A DNA stretch of 64,000 nucleotides from an uncultured Pseudomonadales bacterium (lineage in GTDB: Bacteria > Pseudomonadota > Gammaproteobacteria > Pseudomonadales > Pseudohongiellaceae): contig CALSUH010000005.1 of the NCBI GenBank assembly GCA_943789485.1, positions 248,001 through 312,000 on the forward strand, written 5' to 3'. Position numbers and translations under genes: made by a program. This document shows, one piece after another, positions 40,444-50,350 of this stretch (positions within the stretch are counted from its first letter, which is position 1; each line of letters starts with the position of its first letter). A model generated the notes under the pieces. That model had not been told where the DNA came from, made no database searches, and worked only from the letters and a program-made list of their open reading frames with translations.

Positions 40444-40827
40444 ATGAAAAAACCACACAACTCTCAAGCAGGCTTTACTCTTCTGGAAGTAATAGTGGCG
40501 CTCACGATTACTGGATTTGTACTTGGCGGGCTGTTCTCTCTGGTCGGAGGTAGCAAGCAACTCTCGTGGCGCGCAGAACAAAGCTTGATACAGGCCACGC
40601 GCATTCGGGCTGTTACCAATTTTGCCCTTCTAGAAAATGAATACTCGGACGTCGAAGAGATACTTCAGGACGATAGCTATCAGATTCGCGCTTTGGATCT
40701 ATTGGAAGACCCAGAGCGAAAGACACAGGGCTCTGTGCATGCATTCCAAGCCTACGAAGTAGTCAATCGAGAGCGCAACGAGGTAATTGCGGGAAGCCGT
40801 TGGATTCAATTGGATCTTCCACAGTAG
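40444..40827 (+). CDS. gspI: Minor pseudopilin GspI
   Basis: Minor pseudopilin (127 residues) with cleavage site AG|FTLLEVIVALTITGFVLGG after a short basic leader (MKKPHNSQAG). Position between gspH and gspJ, and size, identify it. With GspJ and GspK it would form the tip of the pseudopilus. Confidence 0.88.
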   Translation: MKKPHNSQAGFTLLEVIVALTITGFVLGGLFSLVGGSKQLSWRAEQSLIQATRIRAVTNFALLENEYSDVEEILQDDSYQIRALDLLEDPERKTQGSVHAFQAYEVVNRERNEVIAGSRWIQLDLPQ

Positions 40828-40833
40828 GGGCCC

Positions 40834-41511
40834 ATGCGAATAGTTAAAACAAGTGTTACCAAGAAAGACAAGCAGGTAGGTTTTACTTTAGTAGAAATAA
40901 TTCTTTCCCTAGGGTTGACTGCATTGCTGCTCGGTTTGTTGAGCTCCGGTGTTTACATTGTGGCAGATGACTGGAATAGAAACACCGATGTGTTAGATGA
41001 AAGCCTAGACCAGGCGCTGGCGGTGCTGCAGATAGACCGTGCGCTGCAGGGTGCTTTTCCGCATAGCTATACGAACTTTGACACGCTCGGGCGTGAGATT
41101 TATTTTCACGGGGAAGATGACACGCTTAGTTTCGTATCGACGATCTCTCCGCAGCGTAGCCCAGGGCTAACTGTTTGGGAGATGTATTCCGTGGCAGACG
41201 AAGGCGTTTATCTGAGTCTTGTTCCAGCATTCAGCGACAACCCTACCCAAAGGCTAAGCGAGAGCGAACCGATTCTGGTGTTAGAAAACTATACTGCACA
41301 GTTTAGCTATCTCTATCAGGACCTGAATGAGGACAGGCTCTGGATCGATGAATGGTTCGGCGAAGAGGAGCTGAGCCTTCCTCTGGCAGTGTATGTTCAC
41401 TTTATTCCCGAGCGAGACTTTGAGGATGTGAACGAAGAGTTAGAGATAGTCGCGCGCATTAAAAACAATCAGCATCGAAGTATTCGTCCGACGACGAATA
41501 CCGGTTTGTGA
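40834..41511 (+). CDS. gspJ: Minor pseudopilin GspJ
   Basis: Minor pseudopilin (225 residues). The cleavage site VG|FTLVEIILSLGLTALLLG follows a basic leader. The conserved stretch QIDRALQG after the helix is typical of GspJ. It overlaps the upstream GTG option for gspK by 4 bp. Confidence 0.88.
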   Translation: MRIVKTSVTKKDKQVGFTLVEIILSLGLTALLLGLLSSGVYIVADDWNRNTDVLDESLDQALAVLQIDRALQGAFPHSYTNFDTLGREIYFHGEDDTLSFVSTISPQRSPGLTVWEMYSVADEGVYLSLVPAFSDNPTQRLSESEPILVLENYTAQFSYLYQDLNEDRLWIDEWFGEEELSLPLAVYVHFIPERDFEDVNEELEIVARIKNNQHRSIRPTTNTGL

Positions 41512-41516
41512 TTGGC

Positions 41517-42620
41517 ATGCGAAATCTATCTAAACAAACCGGCTCGGTCATTATAATCGTCTTATGGACGGCAGTCCTACTGACGGTGTTAGTTACCGCT
41601 ATGGCGGGCAAAGTAAGGCTATCGGCGCAGACAGCGGCGCATAACCGCGATGCTAGTCAGGATTGGGCGCAGCTAATGGCTAGCGTTAATTTCGCCGAGA
41701 TGGAACTCATGCTGGAGCGTATGCCGGCACCTATAGATCAGCAATTAGAGGAATCCGAAGAAGGCGAGATACTGAATCCTTTGCACCGTTATGATGGTGA
41801 GGCGTTGGAGTTAAATTACGGGCTACCTGAGAACATGGTAGTTCGTATCTACGACCATGCGGGAAAGATAAACCTGAATCGAATACCACGCCGCAACATG
41901 CAATTGCTCATCGAAAAACTACTGGGCGGGGACGCCGCCGAGCCAGAAGAGGTGCAAGACCTGCTCGCCGCCTGGACAGATTGGACCGATTTGAATGACT
42001 TGGAGGGGCTGAACGGTGCGGAGAAGGACTACTATCTGGAACTTGATCAGGCCTACGTCCCTCGCAACAACCCCGAGCTGGACACGGTAGAAGAAATTCT
42101 ACACGTGCGGGGGTTTGCTCAATTGCTTGAGGGTATCAATTTAGATGCAGCATTCACTATTTACGGCAACACGCGAACCGTAAACCTCAATGTAGCAACT
42201 CGAGAAGCAATGCGACTACTGCCAGGGCTGGACGACGAGCTAATCGAGACAATAATCGCTTTTCGAGAACTCGAGGATATAAGCAATCGTGCAGAGATAG
42301 CTGAAATTGTGCCATTCGAGAATCTCCAGGAATTAACTCAATGGGTAGGGACGAACACCTCAAACATCTATTCCATCTTTGTCTACCCGAAAGCGGCGTT
42401 CAGCGGCACTGTGTTAACGAGCCAGCCATCGGATTCTCTAGAGCTTGATGGGGATGAAGTTGAGCCGCAGGACTCCGTGCGTCAGGCCTATATGGAGATC
42501 GTAGAAGTAAGCAGCGGCAATGCCTTGCCTAGAATTTACAAGGTAGACCCTTACGGCATGCTGCCTGATACAGCGAAGGCTAGAATTGAAGAGTATGGGA
42601 TCGAGCTTAAGAGCCTCTGA
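41517..42620 (+). CDS. gspK: Minor pseudopilin GspK
   Basis: Large tip pseudopilin (367 residues). The leader MRNLSKQTG is followed by the hydrophobic helix SVIIIVLWTAVLLTVLVTAM without the glutamate at +5, as is normal for GspK. The helix-hairpin region has LLAAWTDWTDLNDLEG and YVPRNNPELDTVEE, both GspK-like. ATG 41517 is chosen over GTG 41508. It closes the gsp operon and converges on the Wzt gene with a 23-bp gap and no obvious terminator. Confidence 0.9.
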   Translation: MRNLSKQTGSVIIIVLWTAVLLTVLVTAMAGKVRLSAQTAAHNRDASQDWAQLMASVNFAEMELMLERMPAPIDQQLEESEEGEILNPLHRYDGEALELNYGLPENMVVRIYDHAGKINLNRIPRRNMQLLIEKLLGGDAAEPEEVQDLLAAWTDWTDLNDLEGLNGAEKDYYLELDQAYVPRNNPELDTVEEILHVRGFAQLLEGINLDAAFTIYGNTRTVNLNVATREAMRLLPGLDDELIETIIAFRELEDISNRAEIAEIVPFENLQELTQWVGTNTSNIYSIFVYPKAAFSGTVLTSQPSDSLELDGDEVEPQDSVRQAYMEIVEVSSGNALPRIYKVDPYGMLPDTAKARIEEYGIELKSL

Positions 42621-42643
42621 GCAAGGCTATGGCTGTGTTGTCT

Positions 42644-43861
42644 CTAGCCTTTATCGAGCTGCCACGCGCATTTCATGATCATCGGCCCGACACCCTTGTT
42701 TGGCTCCATGGTCAGCAGTTTACTGAACTTAGTTTCATACCAGAGCAGACCGCTCTTATCGGCGAGACCACCGAGTGCATAGAACTCGCCTACTCGCATG
42801 GCGACCTTCTCGACAACAAGCGAAACCTTAAAAACGTCTCCCTTTGAGAATGAGCCAATTTCTATCTCATCGTCATTGGTAGTAAGGAAGGAAGCAATCG
42901 GCTCCTCGGCAGACTTCATGAAGGCGAAGCCGAAATGCCCTTCCATATTCTCTACTAGAACCTCTACTTCCATTTCCAACAGCACGTCACTAAGCGGCTT
43001 GATTGCGGTGATGTCATTACCGTCCGTTGACTTAACACAGATAGAATTGATACGGCAGTCCTGCACCTCTTCTTTTTGTGCCGCCTCAGAAGCACGAAGC
43101 TCCCCGGGGATGTCTTCGCGAATACTGCTATAGGTTTTCTTGTTGTTGCAGAAGTCTTCGTAGTGCCCCACTACCTTGTCGCTGTCACCAATCTCTTGGA
43201 TCTTGCCCTTATCTAACCAGATAGCGATATCGCATAGCTCTTGCACGTGAAACATGGAGTGACTACAGAACACCATCGTCTTGCGCTGCATACGAAACTC
43301 ATTCATACGCTGCACGCACTTCTTTTGAAACGCCATGTCACCAACCGATAGGGCCTCATCGATGACGAGGATATCTGGGCGCACCATAGTCGCGATAGAG
43401 AACGCGAGTCGAACATACATGCCCGATGAGTAAGTCTTAACTGGCCTATCGATGAAATAGTCGAGCTCGGAGAACGCAATAATGTCCCTTTCCATCTCGG
43501 CGATGTTGTCATCGGGCACACCTAATAAAGCGGCATTAAGATAGATGTTTTTGCGACCGGTAAATTCTGGGTGAAAGCCCGCGCCAAGCTCCAGTAGCGC
43601 CGCGACCTGCCCTTCGATTACGATATCGCCGCTAGTGGGTTGCAAAGTCCCAACTAAAAGTTTGAGCAGAGTCGATTTGCCAGCACCGTTGTCGCCGATA
43701 ATTCCTAGGCTCTTGCCATCGGGAACGGCGAACGATATATCACTCAGTACATGGTAAAGCTGGTGCCGCTGTTTGCGCAGAATAAGCTCGTACAAACGAT
43801 CTTGCGGCCGTTCGTAAATTTTGAAATCTTTATTAAGATTGTGGACGGATACGCGAGGCAC
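42644..43861 (-). CDS. wzt: Polysaccharide ABC exporter ATPase with C-terminal Wzt-type domain
   Basis: ATP-binding subunit (405 residues) of an O-antigen or capsule exporter. The ABC core spans about 1-245 with GDNGAGKSTLLK (Walker A), YSSGMYVRLAFS (signature) and DILVIDEALSVGD (Walker B). The extra C-terminal part (about 260-405) matches in position and size the beta-sandwich domain of Wzt that binds the capped glycan end. The exported glycan is not determined here. The permease gene lies 27 bp upstream. Confidence 0.93.
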   Translation of the reverse strand: MPRVSVHNLNKDFKIYERPQDRLYELILRKQRHQLYHVLSDISFAVPDGKSLGIIGDNGAGKSTLLKLLVGTLQPTSGDIVIEGQVAALLELGAGFHPEFTGRKNIYLNAALLGVPDDNIAEMERDIIAFSELDYFIDRPVKTYSSGMYVRLAFSIATMVRPDILVIDEALSVGDMAFQKKCVQRMNEFRMQRKTMVFCSHSMFHVQELCDIAIWLDKGKIQEIGDSDKVVGHYEDFCNNKKTYSSIREDIPGELRASEAAQKEEVQDCRINSICVKSTDGNDITAIKPLSDVLLEMEVEVLVENMEGHFGFAFMKSAEEPIASFLTTNDDEIEIGSFSKGDVFKVSLVVEKVAMRVGEFYALGGLADKSGLLWYETKFSKLLTMEPNKGVGPMIMKCAWQLDKG

Positions 43862-43888
43862 AACTAATTTCCTATTCTCAGATTAGAT

Positions 43889-44695
43889 TTAAAGGACATC
43901 ACCAAAAGCCTGCTTAATCTTCATAAATAACCAGCCACCCAAAAAGTAAGTAATTATTGAAACGGGAATTATTATTTGCAGATGAATAAAAGTTACCTGG
44001 CCAAGAAGAACGATCTCTCGATACAGGCTAACGAAGCTATGCATCGGGTTTAACAAAAATATATTTTGCTGAGCTTGGTCTTCGATAATAGATATTGGCC
44101 AAATTATCGGTGTCAGGAAAAACCAGATGGTGATGCCCAGCGCAACCAATTGTTGTAAATCGCGAAGGAAGACACTGAGCGCTGAGAGAATAGCCACCAA
44201 GCCCAGCGTGAATAAAAATTGGAAGAAGAAGATAACCGGCAGATAGAACCACATCCAATTCCAGTAACCCTGTGTCACTAAGTAAGCTAACAATATGCCG
44301 AAGCCTATGGCGTGTGTTAAATAGGGAATCACCGACCCCACAACGGGAATAATTTGTACGGGAAATTTCACCTTGGTGATCAACGGAGCCTTCTCGATTA
44401 ATAGGCCGGTGGATTTACCAATAGAGTCGGCAAAGGCAAACCAAGGCAGGTAGCCAACCATCATAAATACGACAAAGGTGCTCTCTTCAAACCCCACCGC
44501 GGCTCGCTGATTAAACAGAACACCAAACACGAAGGCATAGATCATGATGTGAATGATCGGCGTGATAATCAGCCACAGGAAACCGCCAACGGATGCCGTG
44601 AACTGGGCGAGGAAATCCTGTTTTGCGAAATTATGAAAGAGTCGGTAATGAGTGAACGGTGTCAGCATCCATTCACGTAGCAGAGTTAGTAACAT
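43889..44695 (-). CDS. wzm: Polysaccharide ABC exporter permease
   Basis: ABC-2-type permease (268 residues) with six hydrophobic segments and an amphipathic N-terminus (FHNFAKQDFLAQFTASVGGF). It forms the export channel with the Wzt subunit encoded next to it. Start ATG at 44695. The 170-bp gap to the divergent PIG-L gene must hold the promoter of this pair. Confidence 0.92.
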   Translation of the reverse strand: MLLTLLREWMLTPFTHYRLFHNFAKQDFLAQFTASVGGFLWLIITPIIHIMIYAFVFGVLFNQRAAVGFEESTFVVFMMVGYLPWFAFADSIGKSTGLLIEKAPLITKVKFPVQIIPVVGSVIPYLTHAIGFGILLAYLVTQGYWNWMWFYLPVIFFFQFLFTLGLVAILSALSVFLRDLQQLVALGITIWFFLTPIIWPISIIEDQAQQNIFLLNPMHSFVSLYREIVLLGQVTFIHLQIIIPVSIITYFLGGWLFMKIKQAFGDVL

Positions 44696-44865
44696 TCCCG
44701 ATCCAGTATTGTGTTTTGTGGTTATAAACGGAGTCTACTAATTAGTTCTATTGTGAGGCTGCGAATTTAACCATGAATCGTCTTAAAAAACTAAAAATTA
44801 CCGAGCCAAGCCTTTATAATCGAGACATTCAACAATATCCAGCAAGCTGATTTATACTGCTAACC

Positions 44866-45594
44866 ATGCTAAATCCGGAACACATACTCATCCCCTTCGA
44901 AACATCCGAGCTGCCAGGCGGACCCTGGCTAGTATTCGCACCCCACGCCGACGACGAGACCTATGGCATGGCCGGGAGCCTTCTCAAAGCCAGCGAGGAG
45001 GGCATTCAAACCCATCTAGTGGTTCTGACCGATGGAGCCTTGGGTGGCGATACTGAGAATCTTGTGGACGTGAGAAATAGCGAAGTTCATCGGGCAGCAG
45101 AAATACTAGGCATCAACAGCGTCGATAGCTGGCAACAGCCAGACCGTGGTTTGACCGTCAGCGAAGAGCTAGTAGGTAGGATTTGCGACAAGATTAGAGA
45201 AGTTGGTGCAGCTAGCGTTTTCTTCCCTGGGCCACTCGAGCCGCACCCAGATCATCGCACCACAGCTCTTCTTAGCTGGGCGGCGATACAGAAGTTAGGA
45301 AATGACTCAGCGGCTCCAAATGCCTATGCCTATGAAATTGGTGTGCAGAATCCGGTCAATCTTTTTATTGATGTCACAAAGCAGCGACCGTGCAAAGAAC
45401 AAGCTATGACAGTCTATGCAAGTCAGAACGGTGAGAATAATTATGAAGAACTGGTGCTGTCTTTGGATAAAGGACGCACTTTCACTCTCCCGGCGGAAGT
45501 TAGTCATGCAGAGGGTTTCTATCTGTACTCGAAAGAGCAGCTGAGGACGTCACTAAAGCAAGTCACGCACAATATTATCGATTTGTATTTGTGA
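44866..45594 (+). CDS. PIG-L/LmbE-family deacetylase
   Basis: Zinc-dependent N-deacetylase of the LmbE fold (242 residues). Metal and catalytic motifs are PHADDETYGMAGSLL near residue 26 and HPDHRTTALLSWAA near 128. Substrates of the family are N-acetyl sugars. Given the Wzm/Wzt neighbours it may trim a sugar during surface glycan synthesis (inference). It converges with the TolC-like gene with a 44-bp gap. Confidence 0.85.
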   Translation: MLNPEHILIPFETSELPGGPWLVFAPHADDETYGMAGSLLKASEEGIQTHLVVLTDGALGGDTENLVDVRNSEVHRAAEILGINSVDSWQQPDRGLTVSEELVGRICDKIREVGAASVFFPGPLEPHPDHRTTALLSWAAIQKLGNDSAAPNAYAYEIGVQNPVNLFIDVTKQRPCKEQAMTVYASQNGENNYEELVLSLDKGRTFTLPAEVSHAEGFYLYSKEQLRTSLKQVTHNIIDLYL

Positions 45595-45638
45595 AGGCGA
45601 TTTTGAATGATTTTTTGCAGGAACGCTTTTAGCAGCCG

Positions 45639-46985
45639 CTAGGGCGCTTCCAGCCAGTTACCCACTTCCAACATATCCTCGGCTGTTAGAAGTCCGGTTT
45701 CCCGTTTGAGAGCAAGATTGTAGATGACATGTTCGTAGCGTGTTCTTTGCAACTCTCTCTGGGCGCGAAACTGGTCACGCAGAGCGTTCAGTACATCGAC
45801 ATTCGTCACAGTCCCTAATTCAAAGCCACGCTGTGCTGCAGTCGCTGACAGACTAGTAGACTCGAGTAGCTTTTGCGCCGCCTGGGTTCGAAGCTCACTG
45901 GACTGTACTTGCAGATAGGCTCTGCGCACCCGTTCACTCGCTTCCAATTGTTCTTGTTGCAGCTGATACTCGGCAATTAGTTGTTGGCTATGTGCTTCAC
46001 TGACCGCAGCCCGGTTGCTACCGCCGGCAAACAATGGAATAGAGACGTCTAGCCCTAGGTAGGTATTGTTATTCTGCGATACCGGTGCGTTCTCAAAACC
46101 GACGTTTGAATCTTGTTTTTGCACAATGAGAGAAACGCGTGGCATATAGGCGCCACGGCTTTCTGAAATGCGTTCGGTGGCTACCTGCAGGGCAAGCTCG
46201 CGTACCTTAATCTGATAGTTACCACGACGGGCCTGTTGTACCCAGTAGTTGATGCTGTTCTGTAGCGGAGGTATCTGAGCTGAATCGCTCAAACGAAATA
46301 GCGGCCCAGTAGCAAGACCGGTGATAGATCGCAGCGCTTCCTGACGCAGTGCTACTTCGCTTTGCAACTGCAGCTTCTCAGACTCTACTGCCGCCACGCT
46401 CGCCTGTGCCTGATACAGATCTGTTATCTGTGCTAGCTGGCGATCGTATAGGCTCTGAATCTGACTGAGTTGATTGTTCACTGCACTGAGCTCGGAATCC
46501 ATAGACGTCAGTGCATCGTCTGCTTGCAAGACGTTGAAGTATTTTTCAGCAACATCGGATAACAAGAAGGCCAGCTCCCCGAAATACTCAGCTTCCAATT
46601 GATCCTCGGTCAGCTTCGCCTGATTGCGCTGAGAAAAAACTTGCCAGTTAAAAAGCACCTGACTGAGCTGCAGTGTATAGCGTTCACCATCGAATGTTTG
46701 TAGTCCCGATTGGCCAGATACACGGCGTCGATTGTCCGATACGTTCGCGCTGGCATTCAATTGCGGTAGCAACCGCCCTTTGGCTGCACGCTCCCGGGCA
46801 GAGCTTATTTTCACGCTCTCTTCGGCGATCTTAAGCCTTGGGCTATAGTTAAGCGCGGCTGTAAAAAAATCTTCAAGCGTTGTGCCAACCGGGTCAAGTG
46901 CAACAAATTCTGCGGCAGCAATAGAGGATGACCAGCCACAAATAGTACCGAAGACCAAGCCGATTAGAGGTATTTTGTTTTTCAT
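45639..46985 (-). CDS. TolC-family outer-membrane efflux protein of a type I secretion system
   Basis: Outer-membrane channel (448 residues) with signal peptide (about 1-25) and two outer-membrane-efflux repeats: LNYSPRLKIAEESVK, NASANVSDNRRR and, in the second half, RRGNYQIKVRELALQVA, LDVSIPLFAGGSNRAAV, GTVTNVDVLNALRDQFRAQR. It is the last gene of the minus-strand operon after the ABC transporter and HlyD-like genes. The frame is intact. Confidence 0.92.
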   Translation of the reverse strand: MKNKIPLIGLVFGTICGWSSSIAAAEFVALDPVGTTLEDFFTAALNYSPRLKIAEESVKISSARERAAKGRLLPQLNASANVSDNRRRVSGQSGLQTFDGERYTLQLSQVLFNWQVFSQRNQAKLTEDQLEAEYFGELAFLLSDVAEKYFNVLQADDALTSMDSELSAVNNQLSQIQSLYDRQLAQITDLYQAQASVAAVESEKLQLQSEVALRQEALRSITGLATGPLFRLSDSAQIPPLQNSINYWVQQARRGNYQIKVRELALQVATERISESRGAYMPRVSLIVQKQDSNVGFENAPVSQNNNTYLGLDVSIPLFAGGSNRAAVSEAHSQQLIAEYQLQQEQLEASERVRRAYLQVQSSELRTQAAQKLLESTSLSATAAQRGFELGTVTNVDVLNALRDQFRAQRELQRTRYEHVIYNLALKRETGLLTAEDMLEVGNWLEAP

Positions 46986-46988
46986 TGG

Positions 46989-48320
46989 CTAGTCTTCGAT
47001 CAAACTGCGGGCGATGGAATTAGAGAGAGGTTTGAACAAATACTGTAGCAGTGTACGCGAACCACTGGAGATAAAGGCTTCAGCAGGCATGCCGGGTATC
47101 AGAGCCAGATCACTGAGGTCTTCCATGCTAGTGGAATTAACTTCGATGCGCGTTGTGTAGTAGGACGCACCCGTAAACTCGTCTATGAAACTGTCAGCAG
47201 AGATGCTAATTACAGTGCCAAAAATAGTGGGCACTGCGTTCCGACTGAATGTTGAAAAGCGTATTAACGCTTCCTGCCCTTCGCTTACGCGATCGATATC
47301 CAGCGGTGAGAGCCTTGCCTCAATAATTAGCTCTTCGCTCTGCGGGACGATCTGGGCAATCTCCGATGCGGCTATTACAACACCGCCCTCAGTGTGAGTC
47401 TGCATGCCGTTGACTCTGCCAGTAACCGGAGCGCGCACTACGGTTCTGCTGACCACATCCTGTAAGGCATTAATTCTTTCCACACTGTCTTTTAGCCGGC
47501 TCTGGGTTTCGGCGAGTTGACCGATGACATCATTGCGAAATTCTTTCTCTTGTTGAAGAATTTGCAGGCGTGTTTCACCAATCTGAATTTCGGTAGAAGA
47601 AATAGAGGCGGTTAGCTCAGCCGCCTCACCTTTAAAGCTAGCGGAGTTTCTCTCCAGCTCCCGAAGGCGCGTCCGGTTGGAGAACCCATCTTCAAGAAGT
47701 GCGCGCACGTCCTGCAGTTCATCATCATAGGATCTCGCCAATTCTTCTTTGCTCTCTTTCACGGCACGAAGACCAACCAAGCTTGAGTGCAGCTGTTCTA
47801 TCCGCTGCTGTAGTACTTCAACGCTGCCTTGAAGAGTGATTCGTCGAGCATCAAAAATCTGGCTCTGCGCATCTATTTCAGCGAAGGCATTAAAGTCACT
47901 ATTCGATAAAATTGGCGGATAGGAAACCGCGATCAGTCCATCTCGTTCGGCGATCAAGCGCGCTTCCACGGCCTTATCTGCAGCAAACAGCGTGTTAACG
48001 ATTTCCAACTGCGACAATGATTGGGTATTGTCCAGAATCAGCAAGGGGTCACCAGCGTTGACTAAATCGCCATTGCGAACTCTGATTTCACTCACGATCC
48101 CGCCTTCCAAGTGTTGAACTATTTTTTTGTAGGATTTAACGGTTACTGTGCCGGGCGCGTGGGCAGCACCTTCGATTGGTGCAAGTGTGGCCCAAAGTCC
48201 AAATACGCCGAAGACCAGGAAGAAAAGCCCAAGCCCGAATCGTTTGGGAGTTTCCATGCTGGTCAGCGCTTCCATCGAAGGATCGGTCGCGGGTCTTTTG
48301 ATTAGTTGTGTAAGGTCCAT
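46989..48320 (-). CDS. HlyD-family type I secretion adaptor
   Basis: Periplasmic adaptor (443 residues) that links the ABC transporter to the TolC channel. Cytoplasmic N-terminus, one membrane helix (about 29-48), the lipoyl half-domain VKSYKKIVQHLEGGIVSEI, a long coiled-coil hairpin (about 100-300) and the closing beta-barrel part with VVRAPVTGRVNGMQTHTEGG. It belongs to the PrtE/HlyD group. It ends 3 bp before the TolC-like gene. Confidence 0.93.
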   Translation of the reverse strand: MDLTQLIKRPATDPSMEALTSMETPKRFGLGLFFLVFGVFGLWATLAPIEGAAHAPGTVTVKSYKKIVQHLEGGIVSEIRVRNGDLVNAGDPLLILDNTQSLSQLEIVNTLFAADKAVEARLIAERDGLIAVSYPPILSNSDFNAFAEIDAQSQIFDARRITLQGSVEVLQQRIEQLHSSLVGLRAVKESKEELARSYDDELQDVRALLEDGFSNRTRLRELERNSASFKGEAAELTASISSTEIQIGETRLQILQQEKEFRNDVIGQLAETQSRLKDSVERINALQDVVSRTVVRAPVTGRVNGMQTHTEGGVVIAASEIAQIVPQSEELIIEARLSPLDIDRVSEGQEALIRFSTFSRNAVPTIFGTVISISADSFIDEFTGASYYTTRIEVNSTSMEDLSDLALIPGMPAEAFISSGSRTLLQYLFKPLSNSIARSLIED

Positions 48321-48386
48321 TACAAATTTATTTCCGGCTTAAGGTTGCTCAGTTATTCTCTAGCGCATGCAGGCGAATCAGCTGCT

Positions 48387-50128
48387 CTAATTCTGTTTGA
48401 CGATAGCTGGCCCTGGGGCCGCTTCAGTTTTTGGACGAGGCTGTTCTTTTAGCTTCGCCATCACTTCTTCTCTAGCACCGTAGAGAGCAACGGCTCCTGC
48501 TTGCAGTACTAAAATTTTGTCTACAATTCCAAGCAACAGAGTGCGATGAGTAATAACGATGACTGTGCTGCCGCTAGATTTCAGCTGATGAATTGTTACG
48601 GCCAGCTGTCTTTCGCCCTGATCATCGAGATTGGAATTCGGCTCGTCTAGAATGAGTAGGCATGGATTTCCATAAACCGCTCTTGCCAGGCCAATGCGCT
48701 GTCTCTGCCCGCCTGAAAGAACACCACCGGTTGCCCCTATCTGCGTGTCATAGCCATCGGGCAAATGCAAAATTAATTCATGTACGCCAGCTAACTTGGA
48801 TGCGGCGACGATTTTTTCGGAATCGATTTCACCGAATCGACAAATATTTTCTGAAATGGTGCCATCGAATAATTCGATGTCCTGCGGCAGGTAGCCTATA
48901 TGGGGCCCGAGCTTAGCTCGGTCCCAAGCTGCTACGTCTGCGCTATCTAGTCTTACCTTACCACCAACGGCAGGCCATATTCCCAATAAGGCACGAGCAA
49001 GGCTAGACTTACCCGACGCGCTGGGACCAACGATGGCCAGAGATTCACCCGCAGTAAGATTCAGAGAAACGTTTCTAACAGCTGGCACCTTGGAGCCGGG
49101 TGGGATTACCGTTGCCTTATCTACCGACAAATTCCCTTTGGGCGTTGGCAAATCCATTGACTCTTCAGTTGCCGGAATTTGTTCTAGCAATTCACCGAGT
49201 CGTTGATATTGAGATCGAGCAACGGTAAATCCTTTCCAGGTACCGACCAACATATCAATGGGCGCTAAGGCACGACCCAATAGTAATGAGCCCGCAATCA
49301 TCATGCCCGGCGATATTTCTTGTTGCAGAGCCAGCAGAGCACCCAGGCCCAGCAACATTGATTGCATAATCATTCTGAAAGTCTTCGAGACACTTGTCAG
49401 CACTGCCGCCTTCCGGCTGGCGTTGGTTTGTAGTTTCAACACCTCGTCAGAACGTATGCTCCTGTGCCTTACGGATATCCGCGGTCATACCCATTGCCGC
49501 AATCACCTCGGCGTTCTGAAGGCTTCGACCAATTTGGTTTCCTACCCAGTAAGCCTGTGAATTGGCTTCTTGGAGTTTCTTAGCTCGTAACTTTTTCGTT
49601 AACGTAAGCCAAAATCACCATCACGATGCCAGCGAATATTGCAGCCACCCCGAACCAGGGGTGGAACATAAACATGACCCCTACATAGATTGGGAACCAG
49701 GGAGCGTCAAAAAAGGCGAACAAGCCATTTCCAGTTAGAAATTGGCGCAGGCCGGATAAATCCGAGTTGGCTTGGGCATTAGCTTTGCCGCCGCTCAGCA
49801 GGGCGCGCTTGAATGTGGCCTCGAATACCCGCTCGCTTAGGTCTTTCTCTATACGATTACTGGCGCTGATGAGAATTCTGGAACGCACCCACTCAAACCC
49901 ACCAAGTGCCATCAATAGACAAACAAGCAGTATTGTTAGCATGGCAAGCGTCGACATGCTGCCGCTGCCAATTACGCGGTCATAGACCTGCAACATGTAG
50001 ATGATTGGAGCCAGCATCAGTATATTCACGGCAGCACTGAACACGCCAGCGTAGATGAAATAGCGCTTTATAGCCCAGAAGGCATCGTATAATTCCTGAA
50101 ACTGTTTCGTTTTCTTATTCTGTGACAT
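48387..50128 (-). pseudogene. PrtD-type type I secretion ABC transporter, frame broken twice
   Basis: Permease-ATPase that exports proteins with uncleaved C-terminal signals. The N-terminal part (49580-50128) has the membrane helices and MLAPIIYMLQVYDRV. The C-terminal part (48387-49442) has Walker A GPSASGKSSLARALLG, signature LSGGQRQRIGLARAV and Walker B LLILDEPNSNLD. Between them the frame shifts near 49585, where KKLQEANSQAYWVGNQIG reads on in another frame, and again near 49460. Correcting two indels gives one normal protein of about 580 residues. Sequencing error or recent inactivation; the other two exporter genes are intact. Confidence 0.88.
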
Positions 50129-50350
50129 ATGTACTACTTATTTTGGGCGATGACAAAAATCGACTGATCTAGCCGGTCAATCTTATGTCCGTGTGAGAAC
50201 GCTTGCCGTATTGGTAGCCACGCAAGTAATTTGGTATTAATTGGGTATCGGCTGGAGTTTTTCAACCCCCACTGATTAGTTAGGAATATTTTCTCAGCTA
50301 CGGTCGTGCCCATTTAAGGCGTATATTGCCGGAATTAAAGCGAGGAGGCA

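Noticed and set aside
42629..42847. Short plus-strand frame after gspK as a possible extra gsp gene
   Set aside because: Lies antisense to the C-terminus of the Wzt gene and has no membrane or pilin features.
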